Assembly: GCF_000979455.1 (NCBI RefSeq)
Contig: NZ_JJOY01000030.1
Coordinates: forward strand, 306,239-370,238
Source: Methanosarcina sp. 2.H.T.1A.6
Lineage (GTDB): Archaea; Halobacteriota; Methanosarcinia; Methanosarcinales; Methanosarcinaceae
DNA length: 64,000 nucleotides
Reading direction: 5' to 3'
Of this stretch, positions 25,351-33,147 are shown piece by piece. Position numbers and translations under genes: made by a program. The notes under the pieces were generated by a model, which saw nothing but the letters and a program-made list of their open reading frames with translations, did not search any database and was not told where the DNA came from. Positions within the stretch are counted from its first letter, which is position 1, and every line of letters begins with the position of its first letter.

Positions 25351-27255
25351 ATGGACAAAGAAAGGATTTCCTATCACGAGTCCGTTCAAAAGATGTATGA
25401 GCGGATAAAGGAAGATAATATGACAAATGTCTGGGACCGCTATGAGGCTCAGGGAATAGGTGGAGTTCCGGACAAGAGATGCACTTTCTGTATGGCAGGA
25501 GCCCGTTGTGACCTGTGTTCCAATGGGCCCTGTCGTTCGGACGCTGAAAAGGACAAAAGAGGGGTATGCGGGATCACTGCTGACGGGATGGCAATGCGGA
25601 TGATGCTGCTCAGGAACGTAATGGGGGCTTCGACTTACCACTACCATACAGACCAGACAATCCGGACTTTGAGGGAAACCGCAAAGGGCAACACCCCTTA
25701 CAAAATAAGTGAACCTGAAAAGTTGAGGACATTTGCAAGCCGGCTGGGGCTAGAAACCAGCGGGCCGGACTCCGAAGTTGCCCTCCGCCTGTGCGAGTTT
25801 GTAGAAAAAGAATTTAACAGGCCTGCTTATGAGCCGAGCCGGATTGTGGAGCTCCTTGCCCCTCCGGAAAGAAAAGAGAAGTGGAAGGAACTGGACATCT
25901 TCCCGGGCGGGATCTACGGGGAAATGATGTTTTCAACAAGCTCCTGCCTGACAAACGTGGACGGGTACTACGTGAGCCTGGCCTTAAAAGCCATGCGCCT
26001 GGGAGTTGCGATGGCATACCAGAGCCAGATTGTAAATGAGTACTGCCAGGACATCCTTTTCGGCATCCCAAGGCCTCACATGATGAGGGTTGACCTCGGA
26101 GTGCTGGACCCTGAGTACATAAATGTGCTTCCGAACGGGCACGAACCTTTCATAGGCTTTGCCATGGTCCAGCTTGCCCGGAAGCCCGAGTGGCAGGAGA
26201 AAGCAAAAGCAGCCGGGGCAAAAGGCCTGAGGATCATTGCCAGCATCGAAACCGGGCAGGAAATGATCCAGAGGTGGGAGGAAGACGATGTATTTTACGG
26301 TTTTACCGGAAACTGGATTTCCCAGGAAGCGGTGCTCGCAAGCGGGAGTGTGGACCTTTTTGCCGCAGACATGAACTGCTCGCTTCCGGTAGCTCCCCTC
26401 TACGCCAAAAAATACGGCTTCAAACTCATGCCCGTAAGCGAACTCGTGGCTTTTGAAGGCATCACCGAGCGCCTGAACTACAACCCGGTAGAAGCCGATA
26501 AGCAGGCAGCAAAACTCCTGGATATGGCAATTGAAAACTTCAAAAACAGGAAAAGCTCGGTTGGAACCGCCCTGAAACTCCCGATGAAAGAGGCAGTTGT
26601 CGGCTTTTCAACCGAGAGCATTCTTGACGCCCTCGGAGGCACCCTCGACCCTCTCCTTGATGCCATAAAAAGCGGTGCAATCAAAGGAGTGGTCGGAATG
26701 GTATCCTGCACTACATTAAGGGACTCCGGGCAGGATGTGCACAGCGTTGCGGTGGTAAAAGAACTGATCAAGAGGAACATCCTGGTCCTGTCTATGGGCT
26801 GCGGAAATGGAGCCATGCAGGTTGCAGGCCTCTGCTCCCCCGAAGCCAGGGAATTTGCAGGGGACAGCCTGAAAGCCGTATGTGAAGCCCTCGGAGTCCC
26901 TCCAGTACTCAGTTACGGGACCTGCACCGACACCGGACGGCTTGCCGACCTCCTGGGAGCAATCTCCGGAGCCCTCGGAGGAGTCCCTGTCCCGGACCTT
27001 CCTGTTGCTGCCGCAGCCCCCGAATACATGGAGCAAAAAGCTACAATCGACGCCATCTTTGCCCTGGCTCTCGGGCTCTACACCTATGTAAATCCTGTCC
27101 CGACCGTCACCGGAGGCTCGAACCTTGTCAAACTGCTGACAGAAGGTTGCCGGGAAGTTACAGGCGGAGTCCTGAGCGTGGAAATGGATGCAGTGAAAGC
27201 AGTTGAAGGGATCGAAAAGCACATCATGGAAAAGAGAAAGAAGCTCGGGATCTGA
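25351..27255 (+). CDS. cooS: Carbon monoxide dehydrogenase catalytic subunit, CooS type
   Basis: 634 residues, normal length for the homodimeric Ni-Fe CO dehydrogenase that oxidises CO to CO2. N-terminal cysteines for the D and B clusters are complete (Cys44, 47, 53, 56, 61, 73 in CTFCMAGARCDLC, GPC and GVCG). C-cluster ligands lie in NGHEPFIG, ADMNCSLP, SCTTLRDSG, SMGCGNGA and SYGTCTDTGR. The GGGGAG ribosome-binding site is nine bases before ATG. No cooF ferredoxin, cooC nickel-insertion ATPase or hydrogenase gene is adjacent, so electron acceptor and maturation factors must be encoded elsewhere. It is separate from the CdhA-type acetyl-CoA synthase complex. Confidence 0.95.
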   Translation: MDKERISYHESVQKMYERIKEDNMTNVWDRYEAQGIGGVPDKRCTFCMAGARCDLCSNGPCRSDAEKDKRGVCGITADGMAMRMMLLRNVMGASTYHYHTDQTIRTLRETAKGNTPYKISEPEKLRTFASRLGLETSGPDSEVALRLCEFVEKEFNRPAYEPSRIVELLAPPERKEKWKELDIFPGGIYGEMMFSTSSCLTNVDGYYVSLALKAMRLGVAMAYQSQIVNEYCQDILFGIPRPHMMRVDLGVLDPEYINVLPNGHEPFIGFAMVQLARKPEWQEKAKAAGAKGLRIIASIETGQEMIQRWEEDDVFYGFTGNWISQEAVLASGSVDLFAADMNCSLPVAPLYAKKYGFKLMPVSELVAFEGITERLNYNPVEADKQAAKLLDMAIENFKNRKSSVGTALKLPMKEAVVGFSTESILDALGGTLDPLLDAIKSGAIKGVVGMVSCTTLRDSGQDVHSVAVVKELIKRNILVLSMGCGNGAMQVAGLCSPEAREFAGDSLKAVCEALGVPPVLSYGTCTDTGRLADLLGAISGALGGVPVPDLPVAAAAPEYMEQKATIDAIFALALGLYTYVNPVPTVTGGSNLVKLLTEGCREVTGGVLSVEMDAVKAVEGIEKHIMEKRKKLGI

Positions 27256-27306
27256 AATCCCGGGTTTTCTACTTCTATTTTTTCCACTTCATTTTTATTG
27301 AGAATA

Positions 27307-27413
27307 GAACGAAAGAAAAAAGAACGAAACGGAACAAAGAAGAAAGAAAAAAGAACTAAAGAAAAAAAGAACGAAACGGAACAAAGAAGAAAGAAAAAAG
27401 AAGAAAGAAAAAG
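27307..27413. repeat. Purine-rich duplicated tract between cooS and a convergent gene
   Basis: A roughly 50-bp purine-rich block with AAGAACGAAACGGAACAAAG occurs twice in a row. It lies between the converging ends of cooS and the UPF0173 gene and reads T-rich on the minus strand, so it may stop transcription from that side. Confidence 0.6.
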
Positions 27414-27427
27414 AAAACCCCTGAAAA

Positions 27428-28120
27428 TCAAAACTTGATCGATTCCCCGGGTTCCATAATAATTACTTTCGTATCAACTTTTGCTTCCACAGCTTTTCTG
27501 AACTCTTCAGGGTCCTGCTTGATGACATCAAAGGTGTTGTAGTGCATTGGCACAACGATTTTGGGCTGGATCAGTTCCACAGCTTTTACGGCTTCCTTTA
27601 TTCCCATGGTGAACCTGTCTCCTATGGGCAGCAGGGCGATTTCGGGTTTGTAGAGTTCGCCAATAAGCTGCATGTCCCCGAAAACCCCCGTATCTCCGGC
27701 ATGATAAAAGGAATGCCCGCCAATACCTATCAAAAACCCTGCCGGGCTGCCTCCATCGAAACTGAAGCCGGAAGCATCAATTGAGGAAGAATGAAGCGCC
27801 TGAGTCATGGTAAGGGCCACACCTTCCACTTCCATTGTGCCTCCCTTGTTCATGCCTTCGGCAAAGACTCCTTTTGATTTTATATAGTTTGCAACCTCAT
27901 GAATCGAGATGATCCGGCAGCCGGTACGGGCTCCGATCTCGATGGTATCTCCCAGATGATCGCGGTGGCCGTGAGTTACGGCTATGATATCGGGGTCCAG
28001 AGCGACAGGGGTGCATGGAGCTTTCGGGTTCCCGGAAATAAAAGGGTCAATCAGCAATTTCTTTTCGGCTTCGAGCAAAAAAGCAGCATGCCCAAGCCAG
28101 GTAATTTTTACGTCAGCCAT
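27428..28120 (-). CDS. UPF0173-family metal-dependent hydrolase (metallo-beta-lactamase fold)
   Basis: 230 residues, full family length. The metal-binding motif [10 protein letters not shown] (about residues 49-58) is present, with a second His in [11 protein letters not shown] and the late His in PMHYNTF. These compact beta-lactamase-fold proteins are widespread but their substrate is unknown. It converges with cooS and diverges from the DUF2117 gene. The minus-strand sequence GGAAAGAGGCAAAGAG precedes ATG. Confidence 0.92.
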   Translation of the reverse strand: MADVKITWLGHAAFLLEAEKKLLIDPFISGNPKAPCTPVALDPDIIAVTHGHRDHLGDTIEIGARTGCRIISIHEVANYIKSKGVFAEGMNKGGTMEVEGVALTMTQALHSSSIDASGFSFDGGSPAGFLIGIGGHSFYHAGDTGVFGDMQLIGELYKPEIALLPIGDRFTMGIKEAVKAVELIQPKIVVPMHYNTFDVIKQDPEEFRKAVEAKVDTKVIIMEPGESIKF

Positions 28121-28286
28121 CTCTTTGCCTCTTTCCTTATGTTTTTGTCAGAACGTAACAATGCGTAATGTAATTTTCGATAATAATCGGATAATTATTA
28201 TACAACACGTTGTTCAGGCAGGTATCAGGAGCACACAAGGGGATGAATAAAGGGTAATATAACATGTGCCCTTAAGTGTTAATCAA

Positions 28287-29465
28287 ATGAGAATGAAAAT
28301 CAGCCTGGTAATCCACGGGCCCGAAGTAATCGATTCGGGAGAAGCGGAAATCGTTCTGGAAAAGCTTTCCTGCATAGGTGAAGTAGAGGCTCAACTTGGC
28401 GGAGCCATGGGAAAGACAGCTGTCCTTGATGCAGGGCTTGAAAATGTTATAAACATAAGCCGGCACCTCAAGCCGAGCGCCTGCATTGAATCCTTTTTTG
28501 AAACCTCAGACCTTGTATGCCTCCTTAACAGAGGGAAAACGCCCGAAACAGGCATGATTTTTGGAGCAAAGGTTGCCTCTCGCCTGAAGGACCCTGAAAA
28601 GAAACCCCTTATCCAGATAGAAAGCCCGGGCTGTACCGGCGGGAAGCTAATACCCCTGAACAAAAAAGCCGGCAGCTACATTGAAAAATTCTCTGAAGCC
28701 TTTGGGCTTCCTGCTGAAAAGCTTCTGAGCTTTCATAATCCTGTTTCCAGAGAAAAACTCTCAAAAACCGGAAAAACCCGAATCATCCGCGAAATCTCAG
28801 GCGTATTTCCTGGAGAAAACATCCTCGTAAACGGGCTCGTAATCGGAAAAGCCCTCTCTTCCGAAGTAAGAATAATCTCCGAAAACGGTTTCATTACCGC
28901 AATCGAAGGCGGAGAAATAAAAGAGCACGGGCTTGAAAAGCTCCATAATTACGAAAAACGGGACCCTGTTGACCTTGCCGGAGCCTGGGTAAAAAGCGGG
29001 GACATCCGAAGAAGCAATTCCTTACTCCCGGATGCCAAAAAACAAAATTCCAGTTCCCAAAAATCAGGCCCTATTTCCTGGGGAGGGGGAAGGGTAGGAG
29101 CAGGAAAAGTTGTGCTTATAGACCACGCCGCCGAAAATTCCTATGAACTGGCTTCCGGGGCTGAACTTGCAGTCACCGTTGGAGATGACACCACAGCCAT
29201 AGCAGGAGACATCCTTTTCAGGCTTGGAATCCCGATTATTGGAATCACAGACGGAGACTGTGATAATGTCACCTGTGAGACAAAAATCTTTCCCGGCTCG
29301 GTTGTTCTAAGGCTGATAGAGGGAAGCGATGATATCGTGGGCAAGAGAGTTAAGCAAGAACTCCTGAGAGGACAAGATTCAGCTGTTTTTGAGAACCTGT
29401 TCACCTTTAAAGAAGATGTGCTGAAACTGGCAGAGTCGTCGATTGAAACTATTTTTGAATACTAA
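28287..29465 (+). CDS. DUF2117-family methanogen protein
   Basis: 392 residues from ATG 28287; the frame opens at GTG 28266 and the true start is uncertain. The protein begins MRMKISLVIHGPEVIDSG and contains ALIDTAxx-like repeats of a glycine-rich fold (GGAMGKTAVLDAG), and later VGDDTTAIAGDILFRLG and ITDGDCDN. I recognise this as the DUF2117 group, found mainly in methanogens and without a known role. A variable Ser/Gln/Lys linker lies around residue 260. It diverges from the UPF0173 gene across about 150 bases that should hold both promoters. Confidence 0.8.
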   Translation: MRMKISLVIHGPEVIDSGEAEIVLEKLSCIGEVEAQLGGAMGKTAVLDAGLENVINISRHLKPSACIESFFETSDLVCLLNRGKTPETGMIFGAKVASRLKDPEKKPLIQIESPGCTGGKLIPLNKKAGSYIEKFSEAFGLPAEKLLSFHNPVSREKLSKTGKTRIIREISGVFPGENILVNGLVIGKALSSEVRIISENGFITAIEGGEIKEHGLEKLHNYEKRDPVDLAGAWVKSGDIRRSNSLLPDAKKQNSSSQKSGPISWGGGRVGAGKVVLIDHAAENSYELASGAELAVTVGDDTTAIAGDILFRLGIPIIGITDGDCDNVTCETKIFPGSVVLRLIEGSDDIVGKRVKQELLRGQDSAVFENLFTFKEDVLKLAESSIETIFEY

Positions 29466-29636
29466 CATAGCAAACTCCCTTGACATGGAACTCACGGTTC
29501 CCGGGTCTCGGATTCAGTTTCATCTTTTGCAGCAATTTTATGGAAATATCCGCAATGAGTGCGGAAATAAATTCCCGCTAAGTTAATAACAAAAGGAGTA
29601 ACTCTTTTAATAAGGGATGGAAAGGCGGATAAATGG

Positions 29637-30677
29637 ATGTTTCAGCCAAATTTCAAGTACACAAACAAAATCGTGCGCCTGCTTGCAAGGATCCAGGCTG
29701 CCAGAGAAGTCATCATAAACAGCCCTCTGATTCCGGCATGGGAAAAACAACTCCAGCGAGAAGCCCTGATAAAGCAGGCCCACCACACGACAAGCATCGA
29801 GGGAAACCCCCTTACTCTTGAGGAAGTTGAGCTTATTATCGAGGGAAAAGAGGTCCTTGCAAACGAAAAGGACAAAAAGGAAGTCAGGAATTATGTAGAT
29901 GTACTGAAATATATCGATTCCTTACCTGAAAACGGACCCATAACCGAAGAGTTTCTCCTGGAAATCCACAGGCTTACGGCAAAAAATATCCTTCCTGATG
30001 ATTCTGCCGGAAACTACCGGAAAGTGCGGGTCGTTGTCGGAGACCCTAAAACCGGGAAAGTCACCTACACCCCACCGGGACCTGCTGAAGTCCCTGCCCT
30101 GGCAAAAGCCCTTGTCGAGTGGCTTAACAGCGAAGATGCCCTTGACCTCATGCCCGCCGTGCAGGCAGGAGTCGCTCACCATGAACTTGCCAGAATCCAC
30201 CCCTTCGTTGACGGAAACGGGAGAACCGCGAGGGCTCTTGCCACCCTGGTCCTGACAAAGAGAGGCTTTGACACAAAACGGTTTTTCGCTCTTGAAGAGC
30301 ACTACAACAAAGAACGCACCTCTTATTACTCCGCCCTTTCAAGTGCGGATGCCGGGGACAGGGATTTGACCGAATGGCTCGAATATTTCCTTTTCGGCAT
30401 TGCCGTGGAAATTTCCAGAGTCGAAAAAACGGTCCTGAAGCTGAGCAGCGACCGTTCTATGAAAGAGAAATTCGGACAGATAGGGTTGAGCAGCCGGCAG
30501 ATAAAAGCGATTGAATATTTAAAAGAAAATGGTAAGATCACAAGCAATGAGTATCAGGAAATATGTGATGTCAGTCAGCCCACTGCAAATCGTGACATAC
30601 AGGATATGCTTGACAAAAAACTCCTGAAACAAAATGGGAAAATAGGCCAGCAGGTAATTTACGCGCTCAATTTCTGA
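29637..30677 (+). CDS. Fic-family protein with winged-helix tail
   Basis: 346 residues. Fic enzymes usually transfer AMP to target proteins. The active-site loop HPFVDGNGRTAR (188-199) is complete. The inhibitory helix motif TSIEGN (52-57) is N-terminal, a class II arrangement, so the enzyme is probably self-inhibited. Residues about 280-346 form a winged helix-turn-helix (SRQIKAIEYL, then DVSQPTANRDIQDML), suggesting DNA binding or autoregulation. AAGGCGGAT precedes ATG. An 11-bp satellite follows the gene. The target is unknown. Confidence 0.93.
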   Translation: MFQPNFKYTNKIVRLLARIQAAREVIINSPLIPAWEKQLQREALIKQAHHTTSIEGNPLTLEEVELIIEGKEVLANEKDKKEVRNYVDVLKYIDSLPENGPITEEFLLEIHRLTAKNILPDDSAGNYRKVRVVVGDPKTGKVTYTPPGPAEVPALAKALVEWLNSEDALDLMPAVQAGVAHHELARIHPFVDGNGRTARALATLVLTKRGFDTKRFFALEEHYNKERTSYYSALSSADAGDRDLTEWLEYFLFGIAVEISRVEKTVLKLSSDRSMKEKFGQIGLSSRQIKAIEYLKENGKITSNEYQEICDVSQPTANRDIQDMLDKKLLKQNGKIGQQVIYALNF

Positions 30678-30688
30678 TAGAAGGGTAG

Positions 30689-30853
30689 TTCAAAAGCTAT
30701 TCAAAAGCTATTCAAAAGCTATTCAAAAGCTATTCAAAAGCTATTCAAAAGCTATTCAAAAGCTATTCAAAAGCTATTCAAAAGCTATTCAAAAGCTATT
30801 CAAAAGCTATTCAAAAGCTATTCAAGAGCGATTCAAAAGCTATTCAAAAGCTA
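30689..30853. repeat. 11-bp satellite, about 15 units
   Basis: The unit TTCAAAAGCTA repeats head to tail about 15 times, starting 12 bases after the Fic stop; one unit carries two changes (AAGAGCGA). The unit length is not a multiple of three and it is outside any gene. It is a likely site of copy-number variation between strains. Confidence 0.95.
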
Positions 30854-30893
30854 TTAATTATATATAGGATTTGAGAAACTTTTATATAAGGCA

Positions 30894-31166
30894 TTATTTA
30901 GAGATAACTCTGTCTTCTTTTTTAATTTCATCAATCAGATAAGGACTTATCGATTTCTCAGTAAGCAAATCGACTTTTATGCCCAGGTAGTCAGAAAGCT
31001 CCAGTTCTATATTTACCAGAGTGAGCAGGCTTTTCCGTTCGGCAAACTCAACCAGGACGTCAATGTCGCTTTCTGGTATCTCTTCCCCCCCTAACGTAAG
31101 ACCCAAATACAGATACTTTAGTTGACCCACCCGAATTGCGCCTCGGGAGTACGCGGTCCGTTTCAC
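30894..31166 (-). pseudogene. Minimal nucleotidyltransferase (MNT) remnant, frameshifted and 5'-truncated
   Basis: The downstream part reads GEEIPESDIDVLVEF followed by a normal nucleotidyltransferase tail (KVDLLTEKSISPYLIDEI). In the other frame, just upstream, the sequence reads KVSVFGSYVRG, the expected GSxxRG active-site motif. A single extra base in the seven-G run at 31085-31091 (minus strand) separates them. Upstream of the motif the frame has no start and hits a TGA near 31186, so the first residues are lost too. Antitoxin-type MNT proteins normally pair with a HEPN protein; none adjoins. Downstream sequence is 3' neighbour to the Fic satellite. Confidence 0.8.
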
Positions 31167-31433
31167 TCGCTCCGCTCGTTCAAGCGGACTAATTTATAGA
31201 TCTCTCGACCCATACAACATCATTCACTGTATCATATCGTTCTTGTCACGCTCGACGCAGGAGAGCGGTCTTTCAGACAAAAAAGAGATAGAAGAAGAGA
31301 AAAGGAAAAAGACCAAAAATAAAAACCAGAAAGTAAAAGTGATATAAAAAATCGGTGCGTATAAACACAAAACAGAATTAAATACACATTAACAGCACTC
31401 ATTTTCAAGTCTTGTTTTCACTTTTAGTTCTTT

Positions 31434-31520
31434 CTTTTGACGAGCCGCCAGACAAGCTGGCGGAGGCATCCTATTAATTGTGGATTAAAATGTGACTTTC
31501 GGGAGTAAGGGAAGTATACC
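31434..31520. repeat. Left copy of the repeat pair flanking the KilA-N gene
   Basis: Contains the hairpin CCGCCAG-ACAAG-CTGGCGG (31445-31463), then ATCCTATTAATTGTGGAT and GTAAGGGAAGTAT. The right copy begins near 32847. The rest of 31167-31771 holds no gene; the part next to the nucleotidyltransferase remnant has a GC-rich stretch unlike its surroundings. Confidence 0.65.
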
Positions 31521-31771
31521 TGAAACTTTAGAATGAGCAACAAAACCATCTGCAAATCGTAACTTCTTAGTGTAATGAACACATTAATTACTTTAGACTT
31601 TAATCTTTGGGTAGTTACTATAACAAGAAAATGAATAGCATGATAAAAGCGGATCTGCTCTTCATTTGCAGCCAGCAAGGCACGTTAACAGGAGCTGGAA
31701 AATTTTCTTGTTGATATGATTGCCAATGCAGGAACTGCAGAAACAAGAGATTCCATAAAGAGGGGAAATAC

Positions 31772-32623
31772 ATGAAAAAGGCCAAAAGCACCAGCATTGA
31801 AGTCCGAGGGACTGCTATATCCATCGTTTCCCAGGAAGATGCGGACTACATTTGCCTGACAGATATTGCCCGGTACAAGAACCCCGATCATACCGATGAC
31901 CTCATCCGCAACTGGATCAGAAACCGAAATACTGTGGAATTCCTGGGCATGTGGGAACAGCTCAATAACCCGGATTTTAATCCCGTCGAATTCGACGGGA
32001 TTAGAATGCAGGCAGGTTTGAACAGCTTTACCCTGACCCCCAAGCAGTGGATAGAAAAGACAGGAGCTGTCGGGATAATCTCCAAAACCGGACGCTATGG
32101 CGGCACTTACGCCCACAAGGATATCGCATTCGAGTTTGCTTCCTGGATATCCGTCGAATTCAAACTCTACCTCATCAAGGAGTTCCAGCGGCTTAAAGAA
32201 GAAGAAAACCGCCGCCTTTCACTTGCATGGAACCTCAACCGCACCCTTTCTAAGCTCAATTATCGCATTCATACGGATGCCATCAAGGAGCACCTCATTC
32301 CTCCAGAGATCACGCCTGCTCAGGCATCTATCACCTACGCCAACGAAGCCGATGTACTTAATGTCGCTCTTTTCGGGAAAACAGCTAAGCAGTGGCGTGA
32401 CGCCAACCCCAAACTTGAAGGCAACATGCGCGACCATGCCACCGTAGAACAGTTGCTCGTGCTGGCTAACATCGAGAGCATGAATGCTGAGTTTATCCAC
32501 ATGGAACTGGAACAGGTAGAACGCCTCAAGCGCCTCAACCAGATAGCTATCCGCCAGATGCAGACGCTCACCACCCGTGTTGACGTCGCCCGTCTTCCCA
32601 CAGGCAAAGAGGAGAAGCCATGA
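31772..32623 (+). CDS. KilA-N domain protein
   Basis: 283 residues. KilA-N is a DNA-binding domain typical of phage and large-virus proteins. It occupies residues about 10-125: VRGTAISIV, DADYICLTDIARYKN, IRNWIRNRNTVEFLG, and KTGRYGGTYAHKDIAFEFASWIS. A helical C-terminal part (RRLSLAWNLNRTLSKLNYRI) contains a region with LFGKTAKQWRDANP, LEGNMRDHATVEQLLVLANIESMN, common in this archaeal/bacterial KilA-N group. GAGGGGA precedes ATG. It overlaps the next small gene by ATGA. Flanking repeats suggest it arrived as a unit. Confidence 0.92.
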   Translation: MKKAKSTSIEVRGTAISIVSQEDADYICLTDIARYKNPDHTDDLIRNWIRNRNTVEFLGMWEQLNNPDFNPVEFDGIRMQAGLNSFTLTPKQWIEKTGAVGIISKTGRYGGTYAHKDIAFEFASWISVEFKLYLIKEFQRLKEEENRRLSLAWNLNRTLSKLNYRIHTDAIKEHLIPPEITPAQASITYANEADVLNVALFGKTAKQWRDANPKLEGNMRDHATVEQLLVLANIESMNAEFIHMELEQVERLKRLNQIAIRQMQTLTTRVDVARLPTGKEEKP

Positions 32624-32754
32624 ACTACCTTCTGCTGGAACCGACGCATAATTCTCGCTTTCTCACGCTAATGGACCAGTGCAGGTCAAAATGGCAATTC
32701 TACAGGGATAAATTGAATCAGTTACCAGTCAGCCATCAGAACTGGATTTATTGA
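32620..32754 (+). CDS. Small protein translationally coupled to the KilA-N gene
   Basis: 44 residues (begins MNYLLLEPTHNSRFLTLMDQ) whose ATG overlaps the stop of the KilA-N gene, so the two are probably translated together. It is charged and aromatic, with no signal peptide and no family I recognise. It could be the start of a longer partner now truncated. Its existence rests on the overlap and on good coding character. Confidence 0.5.
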   Translation: MNYLLLEPTHNSRFLTLMDQCRSKWQFYRDKLNQLPVSHQNWIY

Positions 32755-32846
32755 TACAATTTCCTTGAAATTTTGTTTCTGATATTATTTTCACATTCCC
32801 AGCTGTGAACATTTTAGATTCTCTTTTTATCTCTTTTTCTTTTTAT

Positions 32847-32930
32847 GAAGGATCTCCAGACAAGCTGGCTGAAGTGTCCTATAATTGTGGATCAAAATAC
32901 AGCTTCTCGAAGTAAGAGAAGTATTTCTCA
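32847..32930. repeat. Right copy of the repeat pair flanking the KilA-N gene
   Basis: Contains CCAG-ACAAG-CTGG, then GTCCTATAATTGTGGAT and GTAAGAGAAGTAT, in the same orientation and order as the left copy. The outer three base pairs of the hairpin stem are lost. The rest of 32755-33147 is AT-rich and has no gene. Confidence 0.65.
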
Positions 32931-33147
32931 AGCAAGTAGAGAATTTGAATGTCCATCTTTTGTCTTCTAGCGTCTCTTGAACGTGAATAACAATACATGG
33001 ACCAGTGTTGAACTGATGTGATTTATATATTTATTATCAAACTTCAATCTAAAAAAGTACGGGGGATTATTAATAGAAAAAGATTAATACATTTGAAGAT
33101 AAATTTCAAAGTAATGAGGGGAAATGGGGGTTTGAATTCTGGACATA

